From Methylomonas koyamae (GTDB lineage Bacteria > Pseudomonadota > Gammaproteobacteria > Methylococcales > Methylomonadaceae), in the NCBI RefSeq assembly GCF_019669905.1, contig NZ_AP019777.1, forward strand, positions 1,116,001 to 1,180,000: a stretch of 64,000 nucleotides of DNA. Direction: 5' to 3'. Shown here piece by piece: positions 17,425 through 25,266 of this stretch (position 1 is its first letter; each line of letters starts with the position of its first letter). Position numbers and translations under genes: made by a program. The notes beneath the pieces are model-generated. The model did no database searches, had not been told where the DNA came from, and worked only from the letters and a program-made list of their open reading frames with translations.

Positions 17425-18426
17425 TCAAAACCAAAAATCCACACCGGCTAGGTCTTTCAAGGCCTGAGCGTCGAACGGTACTTCGGCGTGTTTACCGTCA
17501 TCGTCCCTGCAAGTCACACGGACTCGCGTGGCCGACGGTTTTCGGTAAACTTCCAGCGCAGAGGTCTGAACATCCGGTTGCAAGGCGTGAAGTGCGGCCT
17601 TGTAATCGATGGCGCCCTGGCTTTGAAACCGGCTGATGCGTAGCCCGGAATGCTCCGCAGCCACGTAATCACCCATCAACCTCACCAAAGTGTCTTCAAT
17701 GCGCGACTGCTCATCCTTCAACTGGTTGAGTTGGCTGTTGAGGTCCAATATAGTCAACTCCCGTTGCCGATACGTCGCCGCCAGTTGTTGCCATTGCCGT
17801 TCCGCCTCGCCGTGCGGCAAATACAAATCGCGTTCAGGATCCTTGTGTGGTTCCTTTTTCGATTTAACTGCCGACCAGAAATCCATTGCCGTTTCGACCA
17901 ACTCGGTGAGAAAGCGGTCATCGCGCTGAATTTCAAACTCGATATCCTGGCTTTGATGGTAGAAAAACAAGAAACCACGTTCGGCATCAGCGACCAGCAA
18001 TTGCTGCTGCACCTGGCACCAATACAACTGATAGGCGGCCGAGGCTTCCCGATTCAACAGCACATCCAGAAACGTGGTCTCGTGCGGGCATTTGATTTCT
18101 ACGGGCTCATTCGCGTCGGACAAGCCGTCGAACGAGGCGCGCATCAAGGGAAACTGCTCCGACTCGCCGCACAGCGGTAACAACATCAGATCGTGTTTGT
18201 CCTCGAAGCGTTGCAAAGCTTCGGGCTCTTGCTGGATGCCGGCGCGGATCAACGGGTTGTTGTCCAGGCTGGCTTCCAAAACCAGGCCGATTTTCTCGGC
18301 CCAGAGACGCCACGGGGTTTTGTACGGCGAACGGTTCATGACGATGGCTGCTTCGCTGGCACTGACACCTTGTAAGCGCCACTGCCGCCAGGTATCGGAA
18401 CGTTGCGAAACGTCGATGACCTTCAT
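17425..18426 (-). CDS. exo: YqaJ-type exonuclease (phage-like recombinase)
   Basis: This 333-residue protein is a lambda-exonuclease-like nuclease of the YqaJ family. It pairs with the single-strand annealing protein encoded at 18853-19902 to form a Red-type recombination system. The core motifs are visible: QGVSASEAAIVM near the N-terminus, SFDGLSDANEPVEIKCP with the catalytic D-E-x-K set, and YWCQVQQQLL. I chose the ATG at 18426 (MKVIDVSQRSDTW), which overlaps the stop of the upstream gene as ATGA. A longer frame upstream reads through that gene in another phase and is not likely. The protein ends AGVDFWF, sharing the D-x-W-F tail. Confidence 0.88.
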   Translation of the reverse strand: MKVIDVSQRSDTWRQWRLQGVSASEAAIVMNRSPYKTPWRLWAEKIGLVLEASLDNNPLIRAGIQQEPEALQRFEDKHDLMLLPLCGESEQFPLMRASFDGLSDANEPVEIKCPHETTFLDVLLNREASAAYQLYWCQVQQQLLVADAERGFLFFYHQSQDIEFEIQRDDRFLTELVETAMDFWSAVKSKKEPHKDPERDLYLPHGEAERQWQQLAATYRQRELTILDLNSQLNQLKDEQSRIEDTLVRLMGDYVAAEHSGLRISRFQSQGAIDYKAALHALQPDVQTSALEVYRKPSATRVRVTCRDDDGKHAEVPFDAQALKDLAGVDFWF

Positions 18427-18758
18427 CGCGAAAATCCGGTCAACTGCACCTGGCAGCCGAAACGTACCGTCTCGATGCCAAGCTTGTGCAGCTGGGTCTG
18501 GCAACGCCGGGCCCAATAGCCATCCCCGAAAAGCAACAGCAGTTCGTCTTGGACCGGCAGACACACGCCGCCAAAACTCTCGGCAAGTGTCGTCAGTTCT
18601 GGTTGGCTCAAAGGTTGCGGATTCGGTTCGTTGCCCTGGGGTCGCCACAGGCGTTCCAGAAAGCCCCGGCCGTGACGGCGTAATACCGTGGGGGAATCGT
18701 AACGTTGCCAGTCGGTATGACAGGGCACGCGGTTCAATGATTGATCGTTTGTGTTCAT
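18423..18758 (-). CDS. Unknown small protein between bet and exo
   Basis: I do not recognise this 111-residue protein. It begins MNTNDQSLNRVPCHTDW and has basic and hydrophobic stretches but no membrane segment. It lies between the annealing protein and nuclease genes and overlaps exo by 4 bases (ATGA), so it is likely translated in step with it. A leader copy and AGGAGATGTC precede the ATG at 18758. A role as an accessory factor of the recombination pair is inferred from position only. Confidence 0.7.
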   Translation of the reverse strand: MNTNDQSLNRVPCHTDWQRYDSPTVLRRHGRGFLERLWRPQGNEPNPQPLSQPELTTLAESFGGVCLPVQDELLLLFGDGYWARRCQTQLHKLGIETVRFGCQVQLTGFSR

Positions 18759-18776
18759 GACATCTCCTGATAAAAG

Positions 18777-18825
18777 AAGGGTGTCATGTCCAACCCCGTG
18801 GGCGAAACATGACGCCCTCGTGGGT
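18777..18825 (-). promoter_or_regulatory. Structured leader RNA (copy 11)
   Basis: GGGCGTCATGT pairs with ACATGACACCC (one mismatch in 11) and crosses the ACCC/GGGT helix. This is one of the strongest second helices in the set. The AGGAGA ribosome site follows. Confidence 0.65.
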
Positions 18826-18852
18826 GGTTAGGGAATGTTGGGTAGCAGCGTA

Positions 18853-19902
18853 TTAGGCGGCGTTACCCAAGGTTTGACGGGCCTGATTTATGGCCATGTC
18901 TTTCGCGGACAAAGGTGGCATACCGGTGCTGTCGGTTTGGTTCAAGGCTTGTGTTGCCCTGGGATCAACCTCCGATACCTTATCCAGCTCGGCCAAAGCA
19001 AACGTCAGATCGATGCCTTTGAATTTTTGATTGGCATAGTCGTAGGCCGCTTTCCAGGCGCCTGCCGCCGCAGTCCGTCTAACCAACTCTGCGACCGCTT
19101 TTTGCACCTTGGGATGGATTTGCGACAGGTCGATCACGTGCGGTGTAGGCTCGGATGCTCCCGTAAACCGATCATCAACATGGCCAACATCGGTTTTCCA
19201 ATGCGTCGCCTCGCCATCGATCACGGTACCGTCGACGATATCATCGAGCGTTTTGCCATCCATTTCCTCGGCGGCATAGCCGCATTCCTCCGGAAACGCC
19301 GCCCGCAAGGATGCCGCTTTACCGCATTTGGCCAATTGCCCCTTGGGGCGTTTGATCCACATCGCGGTCGGCACTTGCGAGTTTTTACCTCCGGCAGTGC
19401 TGTAGGCTTCGAGCCAATAGACTTCCTCGGTAAAGGCGCAACGTTTGCCGCCGACGATCCGGTACACGGTGACCGCTACCCATTCGGGAAAAGTCACGGT
19501 GACACTGGATTCCTGCCATTGCTCGTTGTCGTCCTTGTAGCGCCCGGTAAAGGTTTTGGTGACATCAGGGCCCCAAACGGGCCTGTCCATGCCAGCCCAA
19601 ACCCCGGTACGCGACGCAGTAGTCTGAATTTCCATGATGGATGGCCACACGGTCTCGACATTGCGGCCTAAGGCTGCACTCCACATCGGCACGATATGCA
19701 CCGGCTTTTTGAAGATGTCGAGCTTGCGGGCTTTGCAATAATCCAGCGCCATCAGAATGGCTTCTGGGGTTTTCGCCGTGGGAAAAGTGACTTCCGTCAG
19801 CACTTTCCAGGACTGCTCCGACAGGCCGTAGCTCTGTTGCACAACAGTCGGCATCGGCAGGTCACGGGTTTTGGGTAAGGTATTACGGTTGTTTTGGCTC
19901 AT
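18853..19902 (-). CDS. bet: RecT/Bet single-strand annealing protein
   Basis: This 349-residue protein belongs to the RecT/Beta annealing family. Its core shows the expected pattern, with ALDYCKARKLDIFKKPVHIV near residues 53-72, then a central beta-rich region and CGKAASLRAAFPEECGYAAEEM. It would anneal single strands made by the YqaJ nuclease and allow recombination between related elements, as for the SXT bet/exo pair. The ATG at 19902 follows GAAGGAGACC and a leader copy. SSB is encoded directly upstream. Confidence 0.9.
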   Translation of the reverse strand: MSQNNRNTLPKTRDLPMPTVVQQSYGLSEQSWKVLTEVTFPTAKTPEAILMALDYCKARKLDIFKKPVHIVPMWSAALGRNVETVWPSIMEIQTTASRTGVWAGMDRPVWGPDVTKTFTGRYKDDNEQWQESSVTVTFPEWVAVTVYRIVGGKRCAFTEEVYWLEAYSTAGGKNSQVPTAMWIKRPKGQLAKCGKAASLRAAFPEECGYAAEEMDGKTLDDIVDGTVIDGEATHWKTDVGHVDDRFTGASEPTPHVIDLSQIHPKVQKAVAELVRRTAAAGAWKAAYDYANQKFKGIDLTFALAELDKVSEVDPRATQALNQTDSTGMPPLSAKDMAINQARQTLGNAA

Positions 19903-19924
19903 GGTGGGTCTCCTTCAATAAAAA

Positions 19925-19970
19925 AAGGGAACGCCATCACCCGCCGGGGAATGGAATTCCCCTTGGGGTT
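19925..19970 (-). promoter_or_regulatory. Structured leader RNA (copy 12)
   Basis: AAGGGGAA pairs with the CTTTCCC-type segment GTTCCCTT and crosses the ACCC/GGGT helix. It precedes the AAGGAGA ribosome site of bet. Confidence 0.55.
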
Positions 19971-20046
19971 GAAATACCGAAGCCTGAAAAGGATCGGCGG
20001 TGTAAAACGTTAAATCCACGAACGCCGATAATCGGCGCGCCGCGGT

Positions 20047-20478
20047 TTAATGGTTTGGCATATCGCTGTAGTCGTCATCCCAATCAGAGTCCTCGGGTGC
20101 CGAGTTCGATGTTGATGAACCATTTCCAGATGTTGATGGGGCAGGGCGATCCAGCATCTGCAATTCAAAGGCGGCGATTTCGGTACGGTACCGCTTATCG
20201 CCCGCTTGGCTCCATTGTTGGGTACGCAAACGGCCCTCGATGTAGATCTGGCTGCCTTTATGCAAATACTGTTCGGCGGTATCGGCGAGTTTTTTGAAAA
20301 ACACCACCCGATGCCATTCCGTCCGCTCCTGTTTGCCGTTTTTAGGATCGTTCCAGACTTCGCAGGTTGCCAAACGGACGGCGACGACTTTGCCGCCGTT
20401 GTTTGGCATAAAACGAACATCCGGATCGGCGCCAAGCCGGCCCAGCAAGATGACTTTGTTCACGCCGCGATTAGCCAT
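20047..20478 (-). CDS. ssb: Single-stranded DNA-binding protein
   Basis: This 143-residue SSB starts [19 protein letters not shown] and carries the OB fold to about residue 108 (through [20 protein letters not shown]). The C-terminal tail is short, serine-rich and acidic ([15 protein letters not shown]) but lacks the usual terminal I-P-F tip used for partner binding. The start at 20478 has GGAGGAATG upstream; a longer frame to 20649 runs through the leader. It protects single strands during transfer and recombination and is probably expressed with bet and exo. Confidence 0.92.
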   Translation of the reverse strand: MANRGVNKVILLGRLGADPDVRFMPNNGGKVVAVRLATCEVWNDPKNGKQERTEWHRVVFFKKLADTAEQYLHKGSQIYIEGRLRTQQWSQAGDKRYRTEIAAFELQMLDRPAPSTSGNGSSTSNSAPEDSDWDDDYSDMPNH

Positions 20479-20540
20479 GATGACATTCCTCCTGTCGGCC
20501 GCGCCCGACTCAACGATAACAATACCCAGCTGCGCGGCGA

Positions 20541-20592
20541 TGGGCATGCCGGTGCGCCGAATCCCTGCGGGAATCGATATGCCCGGCAGGGT
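20541..20592 (-). promoter_or_regulatory. Structured leader RNA (copy 13)
   Basis: ACCCTGC pairs with GCAGGGA, and GGGCAT pairs with ATGCCC in crossing order. The distance to the ATG of ssb (about 60 bases) is longer than in the other copies. Confidence 0.5.
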
Positions 20593-20611
20593 TAAACAAT
20601 AAAAACTCACA

Positions 20612-20689
20612 TCAGGCTTGACGCACCTGACACGCCGATGGACAACCACCGTCGCCGCTTAAAAACGGAACGCCGACCGAAGCCGGATC
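20612..20689 (-). repeat. Two-hairpin intergenic element, copy C
   Basis: Copy C of the element at 11608-11686. The stem TCAGG/CCTGA surrounds CTTGACGCA (20612-20630), ACGGAACGCC is conserved, and the second hairpin has CCGAC-CGAA-GCCGG (20673-20686, one mismatch). It lies upstream of ssb, in the divergent region shared with the gene at 20890, so it may include or follow the ssb promoter. Confidence 0.7.
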
Positions 20690-20797
20690 AAGGCAGTCAT
20701 GAAAGACCAGCCGAGAAAGTCTCGGAAGAAAAGGAAGGCCGATGGCCAACCGATTCCGTTGGCGGGTATTGAAGCAGAGATTTTTTGAAGTGTTCTT

Positions 20798-20827
20798 GCA
20801 GCTGATGCCGAATTCGCCATCAGCTGC
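20798..20827. promoter_or_regulatory. 30-bp palindromic site upstream of the DUF1845-like gene
   Basis: A near-perfect dyad: the left arm GCAGCTGATGCCGAA faces TTCGCCATCAGCTGC with only a central mismatch pair. It ends 62 bases before the ATG at 20890. A related dyad lies upstream of traL at 55517-55546. It is a good candidate binding site for a regulator of transfer genes. Confidence 0.6.
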
Positions 20828-20889
20828 GGAAGGGCTAAAAAGAATCTGGCTTACGATCATGAACCATTCGTCCACATCAGGAAACGGTC

Positions 20890-21537
20890 ATGTCCGAAGC
20901 AGCTCCACAGCCCAAACCAGCCCCGCGCCGCGCTATCAGTCGGCCGATATTTGAGCGTACATTTAGCATCAACAGTGAGCAAGCCATTCGGGTCATTCGT
21001 GATAGCTATCACCGACTGATGGTGTCCTTGTATGCGATCGATGTAATCCTGCGCATCATCGGCCGCGAGGAAACGGTCGATGAAATCGAAAGCCTCGTCA
21101 GCCAGATGATTGCCGAATGCGCGGAGCAGCTGCAGCAGGAAAAGATGCGGTTGGAAAAACTCAAGGCCGACAACGGCATCAGCGAAACACCGACCTACAC
21201 GCACCCCAGGGAATTTGTGGCCAAGATTGCCTCGCCGCAGATAGCCCAATTCGTCGAGTTGATTCGTTTACTAGATCAGTTGATGATCGTCATGGACACC
21301 TTGTGGCTGTGCCAGATCATCTCCAACAAACATTGCATTGCCGCGCGCCTAGAGTGGCAGCAGCGCTTGCAGCGACTAGCCAATAAAATTGTGACGATGG
21401 AAAGACATGCGCATCAGGCAGCGTATGAACAAGGGCACGGGGAGGAGGTGCGATTGGCCCGGCAGGAATCGGGATTGTTGGATGAAACAGAGAAACTTTC
21501 CAAGGATGAGGATTCAGTGGCTGATGACAACGAATAA
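20890..21537 (+). CDS. DUF1845-like element protein, possible regulator
   Basis: This 215-residue protein resembles element proteins of the DUF1845/PFL_4669 type. After a proline-rich N-terminus it is helical, with RVIRDSYHRLMVSLYAIDVIL and a long heptad region (EQLQQEKMRLEKLKADN). It ends in an acidic tail. Some IncA/C regulators are placed in a related family, but I cannot confirm a DNA-binding fold here. The ATG at 20890 follows AGGAAACGGTC. It is transcribed away from ssb, and a 30-bp palindrome also present near traL lies in its promoter region. That supports a shared control circuit. Confidence 0.6.
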   Translation: MSEAAPQPKPAPRRAISRPIFERTFSINSEQAIRVIRDSYHRLMVSLYAIDVILRIIGREETVDEIESLVSQMIAECAEQLQQEKMRLEKLKADNGISETPTYTHPREFVAKIASPQIAQFVELIRLLDQLMIVMDTLWLCQIISNKHCIAARLEWQQRLQRLANKIVTMERHAHQAAYEQGHGEEVRLARQESGLLDETEKLSKDEDSVADDNE

Positions 21538-21566
21538 TCCCCAAGCTCTGATAAGGTGGGTGCGCA

Positions 21567-21710
21567 ATGACCGTCAATCTGAATGAAATAGGTTTGTGCC
21601 GGATTTGTCACGCCGCTTCGCGCACGTTGAGGCGAAGGATCAATGATTGGCCGTTTTATCGAGCTTCATTCACCAATCAATTTTTTGATGTTGTCTTTAC
21701 TGATCGTTGA
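21567..21710 (+). CDS. Possible 47-residue protein
   Basis: A short frame starting MTVNLNEIGLCRICHAASRT has a CxxC-H pattern and a GGTGGG stretch before its ATG. It follows the DUF1845-like gene by 29 bases. It overlaps the 3' end of the NYN gene on the other strand, which reduces confidence. I see no family. Confidence 0.25.
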   Translation: MTVNLNEIGLCRICHAASRTLRRRINDWPFYRASFTNQFFDVVFTDR

Positions 21711-22883
21711 CAGCGTGAGCTTCTTGATTTCCTTGGCTTTCAAGTCTAGGGCATGAGTTTTGCCAAGTTCCAGCAGTTTGGCGATGACTAACTTGTCGGA
21801 TTTCAATAAAAAATCCTTGAGTGTGATTTTTTTCACCCGCACGGTATCGACGCCGCCTTTAGCCTTTTCGGTATGAACCAGTCCCATGACGATAAAATAG
21901 GAAAATGCTTTGTTCACGGTCGTTTTGCTAATTTTCGGGTCAGCCTTATGACACAGATCGAATAAGGCCGTTCTAAATTGTGCAGGATCTGGACAGATTT
22001 CCTTCAAGGTAACGGCGTGTTTGTAAATTTTCTTCAGCGTGTCGGCATTGTCCGGCAGCGCATTGTATTTTTTCAGAAGCGCTTTGTAGGCTTCCGCGGT
22101 TGCAATGGTTTTGTCTGTTTCGGTTGGTTGAGCAGGCTTCGCCAAACTGGCGAAATTAACCGTGCCGCTTTTGCTGATTTCGATGGCGTTGTTAGCGCTT
22201 AGGTAATCCGTGAACGTTTTAAAGCCGTAATGCTTTTCGTCGAAGTCGGCCGCAGTCTGCTTGAGCAAAGTCTTGATTTGGGAAGCATTGACCGGTGTAG
22301 GCGATGCTTTCAATTGGGCAATGACCAATTCATCGGCCTCGGCCAGCGTAAGCGTTGGAGTGGAATTAGGTAATGGTTGCGGAGGTGGGGACTCCTGTGG
22401 CGAAGCCTCATTGCCGATCAATGTGTTAATGACATCGTCCGTATAAATGAATCGAGTGCACGACGTCTTCACGCATTCACTCAACGTAGAATGCTGGCCA
22501 ACGCCAATTACATCCTTGTCCATTTCCCGAAGTCGGCGAAAAACGGGTGTAAAGTCTGAATCGCCGGTGACCAACACAAAGCAGGTAATATTCGGTAATT
22601 GCCAGGCGCATTCAATGATATCCAGCGTCATCTGAATGTCCGCCGTATTTTTGCCGGTCACGGGATGGTAGCAATGGATGAGCTCAAACCCGGATCGATT
22701 GATGGCCGCTTGGTGCATGGCCAAATTCGGCTTGCTCCAAACACCATAAGCGCGACGGATAATGATCTGTCCAAACTGATTCAGCTCTTCCATCAGTATT
22801 CTGACGCCGCCGTGTTTGATCCAGTTCGTGACATTTTCGGCATCTACGAACACCGCAATACGATTGTTTTTTTGATGTGTCAT
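21666..22883 (-). CDS. NYN-domain nuclease with C-terminal LOTUS-like domains
   Basis: This 405-residue protein has an N-terminal NYN/LabA-like PIN-fold domain with its acidic residues in place: FVDAENV at about residues 11-17, TADIQMTLDII and VTGDSDFTPV. This fold is typical of metal-dependent RNases. The C-terminal half has features of OST-HTH/LOTUS domains (for example SQIKTLLKQTAADFDEKHYG), which bind RNA. It is probably a cytoplasmic RNase. It sits at the border between the element core and the defence island and could belong to either. No clear ribosome site precedes the ATG at 22883. Confidence 0.8.
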   Translation of the reverse strand: MTHQKNNRIAVFVDAENVTNWIKHGGVRILMEELNQFGQIIIRRAYGVWSKPNLAMHQAAINRSGFELIHCYHPVTGKNTADIQMTLDIIECAWQLPNITCFVLVTGDSDFTPVFRRLREMDKDVIGVGQHSTLSECVKTSCTRFIYTDDVINTLIGNEASPQESPPPQPLPNSTPTLTLAEADELVIAQLKASPTPVNASQIKTLLKQTAADFDEKHYGFKTFTDYLSANNAIEISKSGTVNFASLAKPAQPTETDKTIATAEAYKALLKKYNALPDNADTLKKIYKHAVTLKEICPDPAQFRTALFDLCHKADPKISKTTVNKAFSYFIVMGLVHTEKAKGGVDTVRVKKITLKDFLLKSDKLVIAKLLELGKTHALDLKAKEIKKLTLSTISKDNIKKLIGE

Positions 22884-23059
22884 GAGGATGCGGTATCTCG
22901 CATGTTCCCTTAAATCAGATAAAAATTGCCTTCCAGTTTAACTTTTTTTGAATTTGTACAGCCCGGTTTTTTAGCGTCTCAGCTAACAACCGATGTCAGT
23001 CAAAATGCGAGTGTTTGCTTGATCGACAGTTTGACTTTATACCGTCACCTCTATGTACT

Positions 23060-24112
23060 TTACAGATACTGGGCATGCGCTCTTGTGAGCATCATTTGAA
23101 TATCCTGTCGAAGTTCTGATGGTGAAATGACTTCAATTCGATCGCCTTCACCCATAATCCACCAGCGCAACTGCCAGGTATCCAGAACATCGGCTGTCAA
23201 CAACTTGAATCCCAAGCTGTCGACTTCGGAAATGATTTGGTTTTCACTGAGAGGTGATTCTTGAAGTATCAATGCCAAATGGTCGCAAATTTTTGCTTCA
23301 AGGTGGATGGGCGATGCGGTACCAAAATGTCCCTGGCTCTGGGCAAATTGGTGCAAATCAAAGCCGTTTTTTCCACGACAATCCTCCGTTAGAACTTCCA
23401 CTGCCAGCATACGATGCAAAGCATAAAGATATACATCCTCATATTCGTTGGCCATCGCAGCCAAGTAAGTGATCGGGCCGCGTTGAATCAACCCTAAAGG
23501 ATGCAAACGGTACGCTTTGGGCTCAGCGTCAACCTTTTGAGTAGCGCGGTAGCTTACGCGAAGCTGTTTTTCGTTTAGCAACGCATCATGCACTGCCTCC
23601 AGGATTTCACCTCGGACTTCTGGTGGGATAAGCGGTTGCGCCGGTTGGATCACGCAAATTTTTTCAGGCCATTGAGTAATTTGGCTTTTCTTATGCAACT
23701 CTAATGTCTGATGGGCTTTTGTGAAAATATCCTGCAATGGACGATTCAATAGCACAGGCAAGGATTGACTCAGATAACGCTCAACCATCACTAGCGATAA
23801 GGCTTCTGGCAAAGTGATGCCACCACCCATTTGCTGATCTCTACCGACCCAACGATAACCATAAGCCAGACCATTTTTAGCCTCGCCCTCGCCGTTGCTA
23901 TTGTTGTTACATTCCAATTGCTGATAAGTTACCAGCAACGATTTCATGTCACGGCGAATAGAATGGATTTCGACAGCGTAACCTTGTTGTCGCAAGTCGG
24001 CGACGATTTCTGAAACTGTCACCCACCGCTCCGAACGTCCGCTCAATCGGCGAATGCTTTCCAAAACCAGTAGCCGACGTTGAACAACGGCTTGAGATTT
24101 TTGATCCGACAA
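23060..24112 (-). CDS. WYL-domain transcriptional regulator
   Basis: This 350-residue regulator has an N-terminal winged helix-turn-helix (about residues 10-75), a WYL domain (KAYRLHPLGLIQRGPITYL, about residues 200-218) and a C-terminal WCX-like extension. The layout matches the BrxR/CapW group that represses phage-defence operons. It reads from a TTG at 24112 with GGAGTG at ideal spacing, divergently from the HNH nuclease gene and the ssp genes. It probably controls the defence island and its own promoter. The ligand is unknown; single-stranded nucleic acid or cyclic nucleotides are proposed for relatives. Confidence 0.85.
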   Translation of the reverse strand: MSDQKSQAVVQRRLLVLESIRRLSGRSERWVTVSEIVADLRQQGYAVEIHSIRRDMKSLLVTYQQLECNNNSNGEGEAKNGLAYGYRWVGRDQQMGGGITLPEALSLVMVERYLSQSLPVLLNRPLQDIFTKAHQTLELHKKSQITQWPEKICVIQPAQPLIPPEVRGEILEAVHDALLNEKQLRVSYRATQKVDAEPKAYRLHPLGLIQRGPITYLAAMANEYEDVYLYALHRMLAVEVLTEDCRGKNGFDLHQFAQSQGHFGTASPIHLEAKICDHLALILQESPLSENQIISEVDSLGFKLLTADVLDTWQLRWWIMGEGDRIEVISPSELRQDIQMMLTRAHAQYL

Positions 24113-24148
24113 GTTTCACTCCTTATAAACCTAAAAATTTCCAATTTC

Positions 24149-24173
24149 TTACCCTGACACATTTTGTAAGGGT
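24149..24173. promoter_or_regulatory. Possible operator between the WYL and HNH genes
   Basis: In the 129-base divergent region an inverted repeat TTACCCT/AAGGGT (24149-24155 and 24168-24173) is visible. It lies where a WYL regulator could block both promoters. The dyad is short and imperfect, so this is tentative. Confidence 0.3.
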
Positions 24174-24241
24174 TATCCGTAAGCTATACCCTCGGCTAGC
24201 AAGAGCTCGCCGGTTCCGCAACCACATTGAGGGAATTAGCC

Positions 24242-25075
24242 ATGACAAGTTTAGCGTTTGAAATCGGTTTTGATCATTACCGTTTTGGCCTGCCTTTGGA
24301 AATCAGTCGTTTCCAAGACGGCCAGCGTCAGCAAATTCGCCATGGCTACGAAGCGGCTAAAATACAGAACGTCACCCAAAAGAAGCCCGATATTTTCGAC
24401 AAGAAGCTCTTGGCCATTCGTGATAGAGCCATTGTCAAAGGCCTTCAAGTATCAATCAGTAAGCATGACCTGTGTGAAAAGCTGACCGAAGCTGGTGAAA
24501 GCTGTCCAATCACTGGCCAGCCCTTCACATTCGCAGAACACAATGCTACCGATTGGTCGGTGGACAGAATCGATAATGCACAGGGTTACTGCCCTGACAA
24601 TATCGTCATTGTTTCCACCATTGCCAATCAAGCAAAGGGCGATTTGGATTTAGCCGGCCTGATTAAACAAGCGTTGGGCAAAGGCCATTCTGATGATCTG
24701 CTGACACCAACAGAATGGATTCGAATGGCACGGTTCTATTATCACAAGTTGAATATGCATAAGCCGCTTTGCTTTTGCCGCTTACTTGCCGAATCAGAGC
24801 CGTTGTACGATCAAATCGTCTTTCTGCAATTGTTCAAAAACGAAGAAAAACGTGCATCCGTCTTCTTGAAGCGCCTGGAAAAATATAGCGGTAGGGAAAG
24901 CGTCAGCAAGGCTAAGAAACTGACTCACAAGCGTGTTTATCATCGCGCCGATTTGGCTGTAGAAGTCCTATACGATAGCCCGAAACTGTATCGCTGGGTA
25001 CAAGGTTTCAAAACAACAATCAATGCCCACAGTTCGGAGTTTGATTCTTTGTTGATGGACTGCATGTTTGCATAA
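24242..25075 (+). CDS. HNH-type nuclease of the defence island
   Basis: This 277-residue protein has an HNH-like core at residues about 85-130: CPITGQPF, then VDRIDNAQGYCPDNIVIVS and NQAKGD. This is the pattern of phage-type HNH enzymes in which D-R-I-D replaces the D-H start. The C-terminal half is not recognised. I chose the ATG at 24242 because GAGGGA lies 7 bases upstream; a TTG at 24227 overlaps that site. It is the first plus-strand gene of the island and is divergent from the WYL regulator, so it may be an added effector of the phosphorothioation system. Its target is unknown. Confidence 0.72.
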   Translation: MTSLAFEIGFDHYRFGLPLEISRFQDGQRQQIRHGYEAAKIQNVTQKKPDIFDKKLLAIRDRAIVKGLQVSISKHDLCEKLTEAGESCPITGQPFTFAEHNATDWSVDRIDNAQGYCPDNIVIVSTIANQAKGDLDLAGLIKQALGKGHSDDLLTPTEWIRMARFYYHKLNMHKPLCFCRLLAESEPLYDQIVFLQLFKNEEKRASVFLKRLEKYSGRESVSKAKKLTHKRVYHRADLAVEVLYDSPKLYRWVQGFKTTINAHSSEFDSLLMDCMFA

Positions 25076-25266
25076 ACAGGGTTATTCATATCGTTTAGTG
25101 TTGTTTATCAATTAGATAAAATAATTTTGGGGCGGACGTGGATGCTCAACTTCGAAAAACGCGAAGTGCTCGGTATGTGTGGATGTTAAAATGGATAAAG
25201 GCTAATTGTTTGCCTAGTGCGGTAATTAACCTAAAACGATCTTTATTCATCATAATAATTTTATAC

